64,000 bases of DNA from Nostoc sp. ATCC 43529 (GCA_003326205.1 LWTK01000044.1:62001-126000), one strand, 5' to 3'. Shown: positions 55,156-64,000, counted from the first letter of the stretch. Program-made: numbers and translations. Notes: generated from the sequence alone by a model not told the origin.

Positions 55156-55965
55156 ACTAATCTACAAATTTTTCTAGACATTGCGACAGAAGCGGCCTTA
55201 GCTGGTGGTGGTATACTCCAAGCTTACTTGGGTAAGTTGGAAGATGCGATTGTTGAAAAAGGACGCCCTGGCGATTTAGTTACTGCTGCTGATAAAGCCT
55301 CAGAAGAGTTGGTTTTAGAAATTTTGCGTCGCCATTTTCCGGAACATTCTATTCTGGCAGAAGAATCAGGAAAATTAGGCGATCGCGAAAATGAATACCT
55401 CTGGGCAATAGATCCTTTAGATGGCACAACCAATTACGCCCATCAATATCCATTCTTTGCCGTTTCCATCGGGCTGTTAATTAATGGCGTTCCACAAGTT
55501 GGTGTCATTTATGACCCCTTTCACAACGAACTATTTCGTGCCGCTGCTGGTTTAGGAGCAACGCGCAACCGCCGCCCGATCGCAGTTTCCACAACCTCAG
55601 AACTGAATAAAAGCTTACTGGTAAGTGGGTTTGCCTACGATCGCCGCGAAACCTCTGATAACAATTACGCAGAATTTTGCCACCTCACCCATCTAACTCA
55701 AGGAGTTAGACGCAGCGGTTCCGCATCCCTAGATTTAGCCTATGTTGCCTGTGGACGTGTCGATGGCTACTGGGAACGGGGACTTTCACCTTGGGATATT
55801 GCTGCTGGTATCATTTTGGTACAAGAAGCTGGCGGCAAAGTTACCGCCTACGATGGCACTCCCTTAAAAATTGAGTCAGGTAGAATTCTCGCCACAAATG
55901 GTCACATTCACGACACCGTAAGCCGCGAACTTTTACAAGTTCCACCCCTGTCAGCCTGGAAGTGA
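55153..55965 (+). CDS. Inositol monophosphatase family protein
   Basis: 270 residues. Metal site motifs: LAEESG (Glu), IDPLDGTTNYAH (Asp, Asp), and ERGLSPWDIAAGIILVQEAGG (Asp). Family members dephosphorylate inositol-1-phosphate, fructose-1,6-bisphosphate or PAP; substrate not assigned. The start ATG belongs to the upstream ATGACTA tandem array, so no regular ribosome site is present. Confidence 0.9.
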   Translation: MTNLQIFLDIATEAALAGGGILQAYLGKLEDAIVEKGRPGDLVTAADKASEELVLEILRRHFPEHSILAEESGKLGDRENEYLWAIDPLDGTTNYAHQYPFFAVSIGLLINGVPQVGVIYDPFHNELFRAAAGLGATRNRRPIAVSTTSELNKSLLVSGFAYDRRETSDNNYAEFCHLTHLTQGVRRSGSASLDLAYVACGRVDGYWERGLSPWDIAAGIILVQEAGGKVTAYDGTPLKIESGRILATNGHIHDTVSRELLQVPPLSAWK

Positions 55966-56129
55966 GGGGAGATAGGAGCAGAAAACCGCAAGGGCAAAGG
56001 CGAAATAATTAATGACTAATGACCAATGACCAATGACTAATGACTAATAGCAATTTGCTACTGACGGATCGCCGATCGAGCGAAGTAAACTAGAAAAAAT
56101 CTAATTGCTCCTTTGGTGCAAACTGCTAT

Positions 56130-57092
56130 ATGTCTTTCAAAATAGATCGTGGATTATTTAGATATGATTTCATAGATCATCACGCAATATTGTGCGTTCC
56201 AGTTGATGCGGATGTTAAAGATATTCGCAAACGGTATCTTCAAATCGCCCGCCGTTTGCACCCGGATAGTAGTATTACTGAAAGTCCCGAACAAAAACAG
56301 CTAGGTAATGAATTGTTATCTAAGTTGGTTAACCCAGCTTACGAAAAACTTGCTAACGAACGCACTAGAACAGAATATATTTTGATTTTGTCGCAAATGG
56401 GCAAGCGCCTGGTACAAGAATCTACTTCGGTGACTTTACATACAGAATTAGGTAAACAGTTAGCTAATGCTGGTAATATCGATCATTCGTATAAAAGTGC
56501 GATCGCTAAACTTGCCCAAACCCAATATGATTCTTTAGAGCAAGCCCTCCAAGTTATTGCCCACATTAGTGAGTTGAATTTGGTCTACTTAATGCGGAGT
56601 GCAGTTAAAACATCCGCAGCGTCACCACCAATTACTCAACCCAAAGTTAACTCGGCTACACCTGGGCAAGATCCCGCAAAACAGGCATCACCAGCGCCAC
56701 CACCAGCACCACCAAAAGAAGACTCTGTTGTCGAACAGTATGTTCGTCGCGCTCAATCTTTGATTGAAAAAAACCAATTTGCCCAAGCCAAAGTAGAGTT
56801 GCAGGAAGCTTTGAAGCTAGAACCGAAAAATAGTCATTGCCATAGCTTGATTGGAATGGTGTATTTGAAGCAAAATCAGCTAAAAATGGCAAAAATCCAT
56901 TTTGACAATGCTTTGAAATTAGATCCTAACGACCAAATAGCGTCGCAATGGAAACCTAAAATAGATAAAGCTTTAGGACAACAACCTACCGATCGTAAGG
57001 TGACTTCATCTCCTAATAATGAAGATAAGCAACCAGATAAATCTGGTAATGGTGGTTTGTTCGGTGGTTTGTTTGGTGGGAAGAAAAAATAA
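56130..57092 (+). CDS. J-domain and TPR protein
   Basis: 320 residues. The N-terminal 75 residues are a J domain with HPD at 44-46 (RRLHPDSS). A Pro/Ala-rich linker (PAPPPAPPKEDS) leads to two to three TPR repeats (AQSLIEKNQFAQAKVELQEALKLEPKN, AKIHFDNALKLDPND). The end is GNGGLFGGLFGGKKK, an unusual Gly-Phe and Lys tail. Likely a DnaK co-chaperone with its own protein-binding module. The stop TAA overlaps the ATG of hisZ by one base, so the two are co-translated. Confidence 0.85.
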   Translation: MSFKIDRGLFRYDFIDHHAILCVPVDADVKDIRKRYLQIARRLHPDSSITESPEQKQLGNELLSKLVNPAYEKLANERTRTEYILILSQMGKRLVQESTSVTLHTELGKQLANAGNIDHSYKSAIAKLAQTQYDSLEQALQVIAHISELNLVYLMRSAVKTSAASPPITQPKVNSATPGQDPAKQASPAPPPAPPKEDSVVEQYVRRAQSLIEKNQFAQAKVELQEALKLEPKNSHCHSLIGMVYLKQNQLKMAKIHFDNALKLDPNDQIASQWKPKIDKALGQQPTDRKVTSSPNNEDKQPDKSGNGGLFGGLFGGKKK

Positions 57093-58303
57093 TGGTGTAT
57101 CAACCAGCAGCGGGAGCCAGGGATTTATTACCCTTAGATGTGGCGAAAAAACGCTGGATTGAAGATAGATTACAACAAGTGTTTCATCGTTGGGGATATC
57201 ACAGGATTATCACCTCGACTTTGGAACGGATGGATACCTTGATGGCAGGGGAAGCAATCCAGCGCCAGATGGTGATTCAACTACAAAATAGCGAAGACGA
57301 TGAATTGGGCTTACGTCCAGAATTAACAGCCTCTATTGCTCGTACTGTTGTGACTCGCATGGCAGGTGTAACTTATCCCCAACGGCTATACTACAATGCC
57401 AACGTATTTCGCCGCACTTGGGAAAGTAGGCACAATAGCCAGCACGAGTTTTATCAAGCTGGAGTCGAGTTATTAGGCGCTGGTGGATTGCTAGCAAATG
57501 CAGAGGTATTGCTATTGGTAGCGGATTGTCTGGCTGCATTGGGTTTGCGCCAATGGCATTTAATTTTAGGTGAAGCGGGAATTACCCGATCGCTCCTGAA
57601 TGCTTTTGGTGTTAACTTACAAGATAAAGTCCGCAGTGCGATCGCTAATCTTGACCGCATCACTATAGATACCTTACCTCTGAGTGACGAACTACGCGAT
57701 CGCGCCCGCATCATGATGGATCTGCGCGGGCCGAGTGCTGAAGTTTTGCAAAAAGTCAGTAGCTTGCAGCTAGACGAACAACAACAACAAGCAGTAAACG
57801 ATCTCAAATCCTTAGTAGAATTACTGGAATCAGAGAAAAAATTCTCCTTAATCCTCGATCTGAGCCTAATCCAGACCATAGACTACTACACAGGCATTGT
57901 CTTTCAAGTTGTCAATGATACTGCGTCTCAAGCCCGAATTTTAGGGCAGGGTGGTCGCTACGACCAGCTTTTGGGGCTATATCATCCACAGGGAGAAAAC
58001 ATCCCCGGAATTGGTTTTGTACTCAACATCGAAGATTTATACCAAGTTTTATTATCTACTGGGCAATTACCGCAAACAACGCCAGCTAGCAACTGGTTAG
58101 TAGTGCCAGAGACACCGAGTGCTGACGCTCCTGCCTTTGCTTACGCGCAAAAACTACGAGATTCCACTCATTTGGTGCGAGTAGAAATGGATTTGCTCAG
58201 AAGGGAGGCAGAAGCCATCCGCGAATATGCACGCGATCGCGGCATTGCCCAAATCGCCTGGATCAAACCCGATGGCTCACCAAAAATTGAATCATTGCGT
58301 TAG
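57092..58303 (+). CDS. hisZ: ATP phosphoribosyltransferase regulatory subunit
   Basis: 403 residues with a HisRS-like catalytic-domain fold: PAAGARDLLPLDVAKK, ERMDTLMAGEA, LRPELTASIARTVVTRMAG, and YYTGIVFQVVND. The late motif GGRYDQLLGLYHPQGENIPGIGFVLNIEDL is typical. It lacks the anticodon-binding domain of HisRS, so it is HisZ, which activates the short HisG in histidine synthesis. hisG is not in the window. It overlaps the J-domain gene by one base. Confidence 0.93.
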   Translation: MVYQPAAGARDLLPLDVAKKRWIEDRLQQVFHRWGYHRIITSTLERMDTLMAGEAIQRQMVIQLQNSEDDELGLRPELTASIARTVVTRMAGVTYPQRLYYNANVFRRTWESRHNSQHEFYQAGVELLGAGGLLANAEVLLLVADCLAALGLRQWHLILGEAGITRSLLNAFGVNLQDKVRSAIANLDRITIDTLPLSDELRDRARIMMDLRGPSAEVLQKVSSLQLDEQQQQAVNDLKSLVELLESEKKFSLILDLSLIQTIDYYTGIVFQVVNDTASQARILGQGGRYDQLLGLYHPQGENIPGIGFVLNIEDLYQVLLSTGQLPQTTPASNWLVVPETPSADAPAFAYAQKLRDSTHLVRVEMDLLRREAEAIREYARDRGIAQIAWIKPDGSPKIESLR

Positions 58304-58453
58304 CGGGCATAGGGCAAAACCCTTCGGGTAGGGAAAAGGGCGAAGGTGAAGGGGAAAAGGCAGGGTTGATTCCCTTTGCCCTTTGCCCCTTGCTCTTTCC
58401 CCCTGCCCTGCTAGTCTAGAAATAGCCGATACAGAAGAGAGGGAATCGAGAAT

Positions 58454-58681
58454 ATGCCGCACACAATTGTTACAGAAGTCTGTGAAGGCGTTGCTGACTG
58501 CGTAGAAGCCTGTCCGGTAGCTTGCATTCATGAAGGCCCAGGCAAAAATGTCAAGGGAACCGATTGGTACTGGATTGACTTTGCCACCTGCATTGACTGT
58601 GGTATATGTCTCCAAGTTTGCCCAGTCGAAGGGGCAATTCTTCCAGAAGAACGACCGGAGTTGCAAAAAACTCCGGAATAG
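58454..58681 (+). CDS. Dicluster bacterial-type ferredoxin
   Basis: 75 residues. Cluster I ligands Cys10, Cys16, Cys20 and Cys24 (VCEGVADCVEACPVAC), cluster II Cys46, Cys49, Cys52 and Cys56 (CIDCGICLQVC). The spacing of the first group is that of 7Fe/8Fe ferredoxins of the Azotobacter FdI type, with one Cys of the usual CxxC missing, so a [3Fe-4S][4Fe-4S] content is my inference. Cytosolic electron carrier. Separated from hisZ by a hairpin-rich 150-base gap. Confidence 0.9.
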   Translation: MPHTIVTEVCEGVADCVEACPVACIHEGPGKNVKGTDWYWIDFATCIDCGICLQVCPVEGAILPEERPELQKTPE

Positions 58682-58723
58682 TTCATAGTCAGTGGTCAGT
58701 TGTCAGTTGTTTTTGCTCAATCA

Positions 58724-58795
58724 CGACTGACTAATGACTGTTGACTAATGACTAATGACTAATGACTAATGACTAATGACCAATGACTAATGACT
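58724..58795. repeat. ATGACTA heptamer array running into the NatE-like start
   Basis: Nine copies of AATGACT or close variants. The ATG of the penultimate unit (58783) starts the ABC ATPase gene, and the following unit is read as its codons 3-5. Confidence 0.9.
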
Positions 58796-59511
58796 ATTTA
58801 CTAGAAGTTCAAAACGTCCACGCCGGATATATCAAAGATGTGGATATCCTACAAGGTGTGAATTTTCATGTTGCACTAGGCGAACTGGTAGCAGTAATTG
58901 GCCCTAACGGTGCTGGTAAATCCACTTTGGCAAAAACAATTTTTGGGCTTTTAATCCCTCACACTGGCGCAATTACCTTCAAAGGTGAAAATATTGTGGG
59001 GCTAAAGTCGAATCAAATTGTGCAACGGGGAATGTGCTATGTACCGCAAATAGTTAATGTTTTCCCTTCTCTTAGTATCGAAGAGAACTTGGAGATGGGT
59101 GCTTTTGTTCTCAATGTTTCTTTGAAACCACTCAAAGATAAAATATTTACTATGTTTCCTAGACTGAGCGATCGCCGCAATCAACGCGCTGGTACATTAT
59201 CTGGAGGAGAACGCCAGATGCTAGCGATGGGCAAAGCTTTAATGTTGGAGCCTAGTTTGCTGATTTTGGATGAACCTTCTGCTGCTTTATCGCCAATTTT
59301 GGTAACACAAGTTTTTGAGCAGATTAAACAAATTAATCAAACGGGTACTGCGATCGTATTAGTAGAGCAAAATGCCCGCAAGGCTTTAGAAATGGCTCAT
59401 CGCGGATATGTATTAGAATCTGGACGCGATGCTATCTCCGGCCCTGGTCAAGAATTATTGAATGACCCGAAAGTGGGTGAACTGTATCTAGGAGCAGGTA
59501 AAAGGCATTAA
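58783..59511 (+). CDS. ABC transporter ATP-binding protein, branched-chain amino acid type (NatE/LivF-like)
   Basis: 242 residues. Walker A GPNGAGKST, signature LSGGERQML, Walker B LLILDEPSAAL and H-loop-like VEQNARKALEMAHRGYVLESG identify the LivF branch. In Anabaena the N-I amino acid importer has its ATPase genes (natA, natE) dispersed in the genome, which fits this lone gene. The first residues (MTND) are coded by a heptamer repeat. No permease gene is nearby. Confidence 0.88.
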   Translation: MTNDYLLEVQNVHAGYIKDVDILQGVNFHVALGELVAVIGPNGAGKSTLAKTIFGLLIPHTGAITFKGENIVGLKSNQIVQRGMCYVPQIVNVFPSLSIEENLEMGAFVLNVSLKPLKDKIFTMFPRLSDRRNQRAGTLSGGERQMLAMGKALMLEPSLLILDEPSAALSPILVTQVFEQIKQINQTGTAIVLVEQNARKALEMAHRGYVLESGRDAISGPGQELLNDPKVGELYLGAGKRH

Positions 59512-59619
59512 ACAGCATTCAGAATTCAGAATTCAGAATTCAGAATTCAGTAGTCAAACAGTCTGATATCGGAATAAAAACTTAGATTATATCTAATTTC
59601 CAAAGTGCTGTAATTCAAA

Positions 59620-60084
59620 ATGGTTAACAGCTTAAAAATAGTTTCTGGCGGTCAAACAGGAGCAGACCGCGCAGCTTTGGATTGGGCTATAGCTCGTCAA
59701 ATTCCTCACGGAGGCTGGTGTCCCAAAGGACGTAAAGCAGAAGATGGTGTTATTAATTCACGCTATAACCTAACTGAAACACCATCAGATGAATATTCCC
59801 AGCGGACTGAATGGAATGTTCGCGATTCTGATGGAACTGTGATATTTTCTATTGCTAAAAAACTTGTTGCAGGCACTTTATTAACTGCTGAATTAGCTCA
59901 AAAATATCAGAAACCGTGTATACATATATGTAAAGAGTTTACTCATGTAAATCCTGTGAACGAATTATTATTATTTATCTCCAACTATAAAATAGTAATT
60001 CTTAATGTTGCAGGACCAAGAGCTTCAGATGAACCAGAGGTATATGAGTTTGTGAAAAGTACTTTTGAAAAAGCTATTTTTTAG
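59620..60084 (+). CDS. YpsA-related SLOG family protein (putative molybdenum carrier)
   Basis: 154 residues. KIVSGGQTGADRAALDWAI near the N-terminus, GGWCPKGRKAEDG, and WNVRDSDGTVIFS are typical of the SLOG group annotated as molybdenum carriers; the nucleotide site is in the GGQTGAD loop. The C-terminal half AGPRASDEPEVYEFV completes the Rossmann-like fold. Ligand unknown; nucleotide-derived signal binding is likely for the superfamily. Alone on the plus strand. Confidence 0.85.
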   Translation: MVNSLKIVSGGQTGADRAALDWAIARQIPHGGWCPKGRKAEDGVINSRYNLTETPSDEYSQRTEWNVRDSDGTVIFSIAKKLVAGTLLTAELAQKYQKPCIHICKEFTHVNPVNELLLFISNYKIVILNVAGPRASDEPEVYEFVKSTFEKAIF

Positions 60085-60153
60085 TAAATAGAGCAGATTT
60101 ATAGGAAATTTAAGTACATAAACTCCCTTTCAACACCAAGTATAAAGCTTCTT

Positions 60154-60298
60154 TTAACGTGAATTTGACAAGACAAACCCACCCAACCTCCCTCTTCTTA
60201 GAGGAGAGGGAGGATTAAGGAAAAATTAGGCTTTTTACTCTCCTCTCCTTGAAGGAGAGGGGCTGGGGGTGAGGTCAAAATCCTATACATCGAATTCA
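60154..60298. mobile_element. MITE-like element, copy 2
   Basis: Same sequence as the element at 42457, with about 85-90% identity by eye. Left end TTAACGTGAATTTGA (one change) and right end TCGAATTCA with the last bases altered (GG for CG). Its right end has been extended by AATTCTG units. It lies between the SLOG gene and the carbonic anhydrase gene. Confidence 0.75.
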
Positions 60299-60442
60299 GG
60301 TTTTTTTACTACTGAATTCTGGCTCCTGAATTCTGAATTCTGTTTTGTTAAATCACTCTTAAACCGTGTAACAGGGTACTCTTGCATTCTATTTCCATCT
60401 GATATCTTCCTGATATTAAGAAAAATGTTGTCAGGTAGATTG

Positions 60443-61165
60443 ATGAGTCAAATTAATGGATTCGTAGGGCGACGTGATTTCTTGAAATTCGCAAGCGTAA
60501 TGGGTATTGGTACTGCTGCTTTTGGACATCGCTTTTGGAATACACAACAAGCGGCTGCGGCTGATGTTCATTCAGTTAACCCTAATCCAGTGAGTGCTAA
60601 TGAAGCTATTAGACGCTTGCTCAATGGTAATCAAAGATTTGTTAGTCAACAACGCAAATATCCAGATCAATCATTAGAACGCTTACGATTAGTTGCTAAA
60701 GCTCAGTATCCATTTGCGGCAATATTAGGCTGTGCAGATTCTAGAGTACCTGCGGAAATTGTCTTCGATCGAGGCCTTGGAGATTTATTTGTTGTGCGAG
60801 TAGCTGGCAATGTCGCCAGTGACATGGCTATAGGTAGTTTAGAATATTCTACAGCCGTATTAGGTTCGCAGTTAATTGTAGTTTTAGGTCATAAAAGATG
60901 CGGCGCAGTCACAGAAGCAATTAAAAATGAACCACTTCCTGGCAGAATTGGTTTTGTTGTTGAAGGTATCAAACCTGCTTTAGCAAATCTAAAATTAACA
61001 ACTGATAATACTAGTGATGATGCGGTTAAAGCCAATGTTAAATATCAAGCGAAAAAATTACAAGAAAGCTCAGGAATATTAGCAAAATTGCTGGATGCTG
61101 GCAAACTCAAAATTGTTGGTGCTTATTACGATCTTGATACTGGTAAGGTCAATCTTGTTAATTGA
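60443..61165 (+). CDS. Beta-type carbonic anhydrase, Tat-exported
   Basis: 240 residues from ATG 60443 (an ATG at 60425 is the alternative; upstream frame to 60269 is MITE sequence and is ignored). A twin-arginine signal GRRDFLKFASVMG is followed by a hydrophobic stretch, so export to the periplasm is likely. The beta-CA zinc site residues Cys and Asp in LGCADSRVPAEIVFD and the His-Cys pair in VLGHKRCGAV are present. It hydrates CO2 outside the cytoplasm, adding to the CO2-concentrating mechanism. Confidence 0.9.
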   Translation: MSQINGFVGRRDFLKFASVMGIGTAAFGHRFWNTQQAAAADVHSVNPNPVSANEAIRRLLNGNQRFVSQQRKYPDQSLERLRLVAKAQYPFAAILGCADSRVPAEIVFDRGLGDLFVVRVAGNVASDMAIGSLEYSTAVLGSQLIVVLGHKRCGAVTEAIKNEPLPGRIGFVVEGIKPALANLKLTTDNTSDDAVKANVKYQAKKLQESSGILAKLLDAGKLKIVGAYYDLDTGKVNLVN

Positions 61166-61215
61166 CCATGTGTTATACGTATAATTTTGAGTTTCCGTCA
61201 TATTTATATTCAAGT

Positions 61216-61662
61216 CTAAGGTATATAACAACCAGGTATATTAGCTGAAAATTTGTCACAGCTTACTAATGAAGAAGAAAGATTTTGAAGCTGTATAAAC
61301 CGATAACAAAAAAATAAAGTTTCTATGGCTGAAGTAACGAACATAATTATAAAAATTAGGTTAACTATTTTGAATGAGCTATTTTTATGAAAGCTCCAAA
61401 ATGAAAGAAAACTAGACAATAATCCACATATAAAGCCAAGAAGTGAAACAAATATTAATGCGTCTAACACATCTAAATCGACAACTTTTGGATAAACAAC
61501 GCCACCAATGTCAGCATAGGGATAAAGTAAGAGTTTGGGCTGAATTAAAAATAGTATAAAAAAGTAAGAAATTACCTTTAATGCAACAACAATAATAATA
61601 CTGAACAATAGGTAAATTCCTATGTGGTGATTAGCTTTATTCATAAATTGCCTGTTAACCAT
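61216..61662 (-). CDS. Hypothetical small membrane protein
   Basis: 148 residues with four hydrophobic segments (IYLLFSIIIVVALKVISYFF, LDALIFVSLLGFICGLL, NLIFIIMFVTSAIETLFF and a weaker one) and a polar C-terminus with two Cys (LVSCDKFSANIPGCYIP). AT-rich compared with its neighbours. No family recognised. It is convergent with the carbonic anhydrase gene with a 50-base gap. An internal start at Met7 is possible. Confidence 0.6.
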   Translation of the reverse strand: MVNRQFMNKANHHIGIYLLFSIIIVVALKVISYFFILFLIQPKLLLYPYADIGGVVYPKVVDLDVLDALIFVSLLGFICGLLSSFLSFWSFHKNSSFKIVNLIFIIMFVTSAIETLFFCYRFIQLQNLSSSLVSCDKFSANIPGCYIP

Positions 61663-62068
61663 GATTTACTGTATACCTTTTAGAAAACCAGAGGGTAGAA
61701 GGCACAAAGATTTATGTCGATCTAAAGCTTGTAACAAATAAACCCAGTAGGGGTCACATAACAAGACCGCCTGCCGGGAAGGTATAGTTTATTCTGGCCA
61801 TGTTTGATTAGGTTAGCGCTTATTTGTCAAAAATAATGCGTCTCCCCGCTTACAATAACTAAAATATTTGCAAAACTTAGTTAATAAACGTTAACAATCA
61901 GGTTAATTTACAGTTAAGCCTAAGGGGGAGGTGCGGAGACAAGGGAGACAAGGGAGACAAGGAGAATAATTCATAACCAATACCCTGCTTGCCCAATGAC
62001 TAATGACAAATGACTAATAATATAAGAAAGCGCTTCACACTTCTTAAATAATCTGCTTTACAAGAACT
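61663..62068. other. Spacer before the UbiD-family gene
   Basis: About 406 bases. It holds AGGGAGACAAGG repeats (61925-61965) and a few ATGACTA units to about 62012. The remainder is AT-rich; CGCCTGCCGGGAAGG near 61770 is a small GC island. No gene supported. Confidence 0.55.
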
Positions 62069-63577
62069 ATGGCCAGAGACTTACGGGGATTCATTAAAAT
62101 TCTAGAAGAAAGAGGGCAATTACGGCGGATTTCAGCTTTAGTTGACCCAGATTTAGAAATTGCTGAGATTTCTAACCGGATGCTACAGAAAGGTGGGCCA
62201 GGGTTGTTGTTTGAAAATGTCAAAGGTGCTTCTTTCCCGGTGGCGGTGAATTTGATGGGAACTGTGGAAAGAATTTGCTGGGCAATGAATATGCAGCGTC
62301 CAGAGGAGTTGGAAACTTTGGGGAAAAAGTTGAGTATGCTGCAACAACCAAAACCGCCGAAGAAGATTTCCCAAGCGATAGATTTTGGTAAGGTTTTGTT
62401 TGACGTGGTGAAGGCGAAACCGGGACGAGACTTTTTCCCGGCTTGTCAGCAAGTTGTGGTTGAAGGCGATGATTTAGATTTAAATAAGTTGCCTTTAATA
62501 CGTCCTTACTGTGGTGATGCTGGCAAGATTATCACGCTGGGGTTAGTCATTACTAAGGATTGTGAGACTGGTACGCCGAATGTAGGAGTGTATCGTTTGC
62601 AACTACAATCAAAAAATACGATGACGGTTCACTGGTTATCGGTGCGGGGTGGCGCAAGGCATTTGCGAAAAGCGGCTGAACGTGGGAAAAAATTAGAAGT
62701 GGCGATCGCACTTGGTGTAGATCCCTTAATTATCATGGCAGCAGCTACGCCCATTCCTGTAGATTTATCAGAATGGCTGTTTGCTGGGCTGTATGGCGGT
62801 TCGGGCGTGCAGTTGGCGAAGTGTAAAACTGTAGATTTGGAAGTTCCCGCAGATTCAGAATTCGTTTTGGAAGGAACAATTACACCGGGAGAAGTTTTGC
62901 CGGATGGGCCTTTTGGCGACCACATGGGTTATTACGGTGGCGTTGAGGATTCGCCTTTGGTTCGCTTCCAATGTATGACACACCGCAAAGATCCGATTTA
63001 CTTAACAACATTTAGCGGTCGTCCACCCAAAGAAGAAGCGATGATGGCGATCGCACTTAATCGCATCTATACACCTATTCTGCGGCAACAAGTCTCGGAA
63101 ATCGTTGATTTCTTCTTACCAATGGAAGCTTTGAGTTACAAAGCGGCGATTATTTCCATTGATAAAGCATATCCAGGACAAGCAAGACGGGCAGCTTTGG
63201 CGTTTTGGAGTGCTTTACCACAATTTACTTACACCAAGTTTGTGATTGTCGTGGATAAAGACATAAATATTCGCGATCCGCGTCAAGTTGTATGGGCAAT
63301 TAGTTCTAAAGTTGACCCAGTTCGGGATGTATTTATTTTGCCAAATACGCCCTTTGATAGTTTGGATTTTGCCAGCGAAAAAATTGGCTTGGGTGGACGT
63401 ATGGGAATTGATGCTACCACAAAAATGCCACCGGAAACAGAGCATGAATGGGGCGCTACTTTAGAATCAGATCCAGATGTCGCGGCGATGGTAGATAGAC
63501 GATGGACGGAGTATGGTTTGGCAGAGTTGCAATTAGGAGAAGTTGACCCGAATTTATTTGGCTACGATATGAAGTAG
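62069..63577 (+). CDS. ubiD: UbiD-family decarboxylase
   Basis: 502 residues. UbiD core with VYRLQLQSKNTMTVHWLSVRGGARHLRKAAERG (prenyl-FMN and metal contacts, including the Arg pair), the Glu in EVLPDGPFGDHMGYYGG, and the C-terminal helix region. It decarboxylates 4-hydroxybenzoate-type aromatic acids with prenylated FMN; in cyanobacteria it is tied to plastoquinone synthesis. The partner UbiX is not in the window. N-terminal MARDLRGFIKILEERGQL is the usual start. Confidence 0.93.
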   Translation: MARDLRGFIKILEERGQLRRISALVDPDLEIAEISNRMLQKGGPGLLFENVKGASFPVAVNLMGTVERICWAMNMQRPEELETLGKKLSMLQQPKPPKKISQAIDFGKVLFDVVKAKPGRDFFPACQQVVVEGDDLDLNKLPLIRPYCGDAGKIITLGLVITKDCETGTPNVGVYRLQLQSKNTMTVHWLSVRGGARHLRKAAERGKKLEVAIALGVDPLIIMAAATPIPVDLSEWLFAGLYGGSGVQLAKCKTVDLEVPADSEFVLEGTITPGEVLPDGPFGDHMGYYGGVEDSPLVRFQCMTHRKDPIYLTTFSGRPPKEEAMMAIALNRIYTPILRQQVSEIVDFFLPMEALSYKAAIISIDKAYPGQARRAALAFWSALPQFTYTKFVIVVDKDINIRDPRQVVWAISSKVDPVRDVFILPNTPFDSLDFASEKIGLGGRMGIDATTKMPPETEHEWGATLESDPDVAAMVDRRWTEYGLAELQLGEVDPNLFGYDMK

Positions 63578-64000
63578 TATGATATTCGTCACAGCAGTTA
63601 TCTAATAACTGCTGTTATCAATGAATTTTTGACTCAATGCAGCAAGCATCATTTATCAAATCTAAATTCAATCAATTGGTAAATTTTTATAAATCTCAGC
63701 ATTAGTTTGGAATCGTCCAAAAAATAATATTTTTTAGATTTTAAATACAATTAATAATTGATTTATTATTTAATTATCAAAGACTGATACTGGTTTATAT
63801 TAACAATCGATTTCCGAATTTTATCCCAATATTGACAGCATATTGTGATTTAGACTAATTCAATAAAGGTTAATAAATTTGGTAAGTCAGTATTGGTGTG
63901 AACTACACCATATACTGATATGTTCATAATCAGTTTTTTGGCTGTGTAACTTCATGGGTAATTCGCATAACTAAATTTTGTAAAATCGAGAGTTCTTACA
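63578..64000. other. AT-rich spacer at right edge
   Basis: 423 AT-rich bases after ubiD. It holds the hairpin at 63591-63615, a small inverted repeat GGTGT-GAACT-ACACC near 63895-63909, and nothing I can assign as a gene or promoter. Confidence 0.5.
63591..63615 (+). terminator. Hairpin after ubiD
   Basis: ACAGCAGTTAT-CTA-ATAACTGCTGT, 11-base perfect arms, 13 bases past the stop. T-run weak (ATCAATGAATTTTT), so termination or 3'-end protection. Confidence 0.65.

Noticed and set aside
60269-60442. N-terminal extension of the carbonic anhydrase frame
   Set aside because: Its first codons lie in the end of a MITE and AATTCTG repeats; the Tat signal begins at the later ATG.

Overview
The window is chromosomal DNA of a filamentous, probably heterocyst-forming cyanobacterium of the Nostocales (Nostoc/Anabaena-like). 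The evidence is: abundant HIP1 octamers (GCGATCGC) on both strands; an rbcL-rbcX-rbcS operon; petM and ycf39; a dnaE gene ending in a split-intein half very like that of Nostoc punctiforme; an NtcA-type promoter before rbcL; and low-GC spacers full of heptamer repeats and short palindromes.

Layout. 1-13.7 kb holds the start of a gene leaving the left edge, anmK, a folate/biopterin-type transporter, a class V aminotransferase, small DUF2949 and DUF192 proteins, an NblR-like regulator, NAD kinase, ycf39, petM (34 aa), pdxA, a HigB/HigA-like toxin-antitoxin pair and a HAD hydrolase. 14.0-18.2 kb is one 1376-residue surface protein: signal peptide, inverse-autotransporter-like barrel, tandem-repeat linker and a long parallel beta-helix with an internal duplication. 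18.5-22 kb holds hpd (with an intergenic repeat inside its coding sequence), an SDR enzyme and a zinc-ribbon/NYN/LOTUS fusion protein. 22-27.6 kb is a phosphate operon pstS-pstC-pstA-pstB-pstB' on the minus strand with a Pho-box-like region upstream. 28-36.6 kb holds a DUF6745 protein, an extended SDR, hemE, a membrane protein, a GNAT enzyme and a minus-strand four-gene cell-surface cluster (GT2, sugar-binding lipoprotein, LD-carboxypeptidase, FkbM methyltransferase). 37-45 kb holds a VOC protein, split dnaE, a dicarboxylate/amino-acid symporter, a 59-aa small protein, panB and a beta-propeller protein. 45.4-49.6 kb is the RuBisCO operon, two small unknown ORFs and sufE. 50.7-53.6 kb is a probable zinc-responsive group: two Zur-box-like palindromes, a COG0523 GTPase, a WD40 protein and a small secreted CxCxxC protein. 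53.7-63.6 kb holds tRNA-Ser(GGA), a 2Fe-2S ferredoxin, an SNase-like lipoprotein, an IMPase, a DnaJ/TPR protein, hisZ, a dicluster ferredoxin, a NatE-type ABC ATPase, a SLOG-family protein, a Tat-exported beta-carbonic anhydrase, a membrane protein and a UbiD-family decarboxylase.

Most genes are housekeeping: cofactor synthesis (nadK, pdxA, hemE, panB, sufE), photosynthesis and carbon fixation (petM, ycf39, rbcLXS, carbonic anhydrase) and nutrient uptake (pst, zinc). The less ordinary content is the beta-helix surface protein, the NYN fusion protein, the second PstB with an altered Q-loop, the repeat-invaded hpd, the Zur-type locus with its small Cys protein, and at least four families of short mobile or palindromic repeats. 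No rRNA, CRISPR array, complete insertion sequence or prophage was found.
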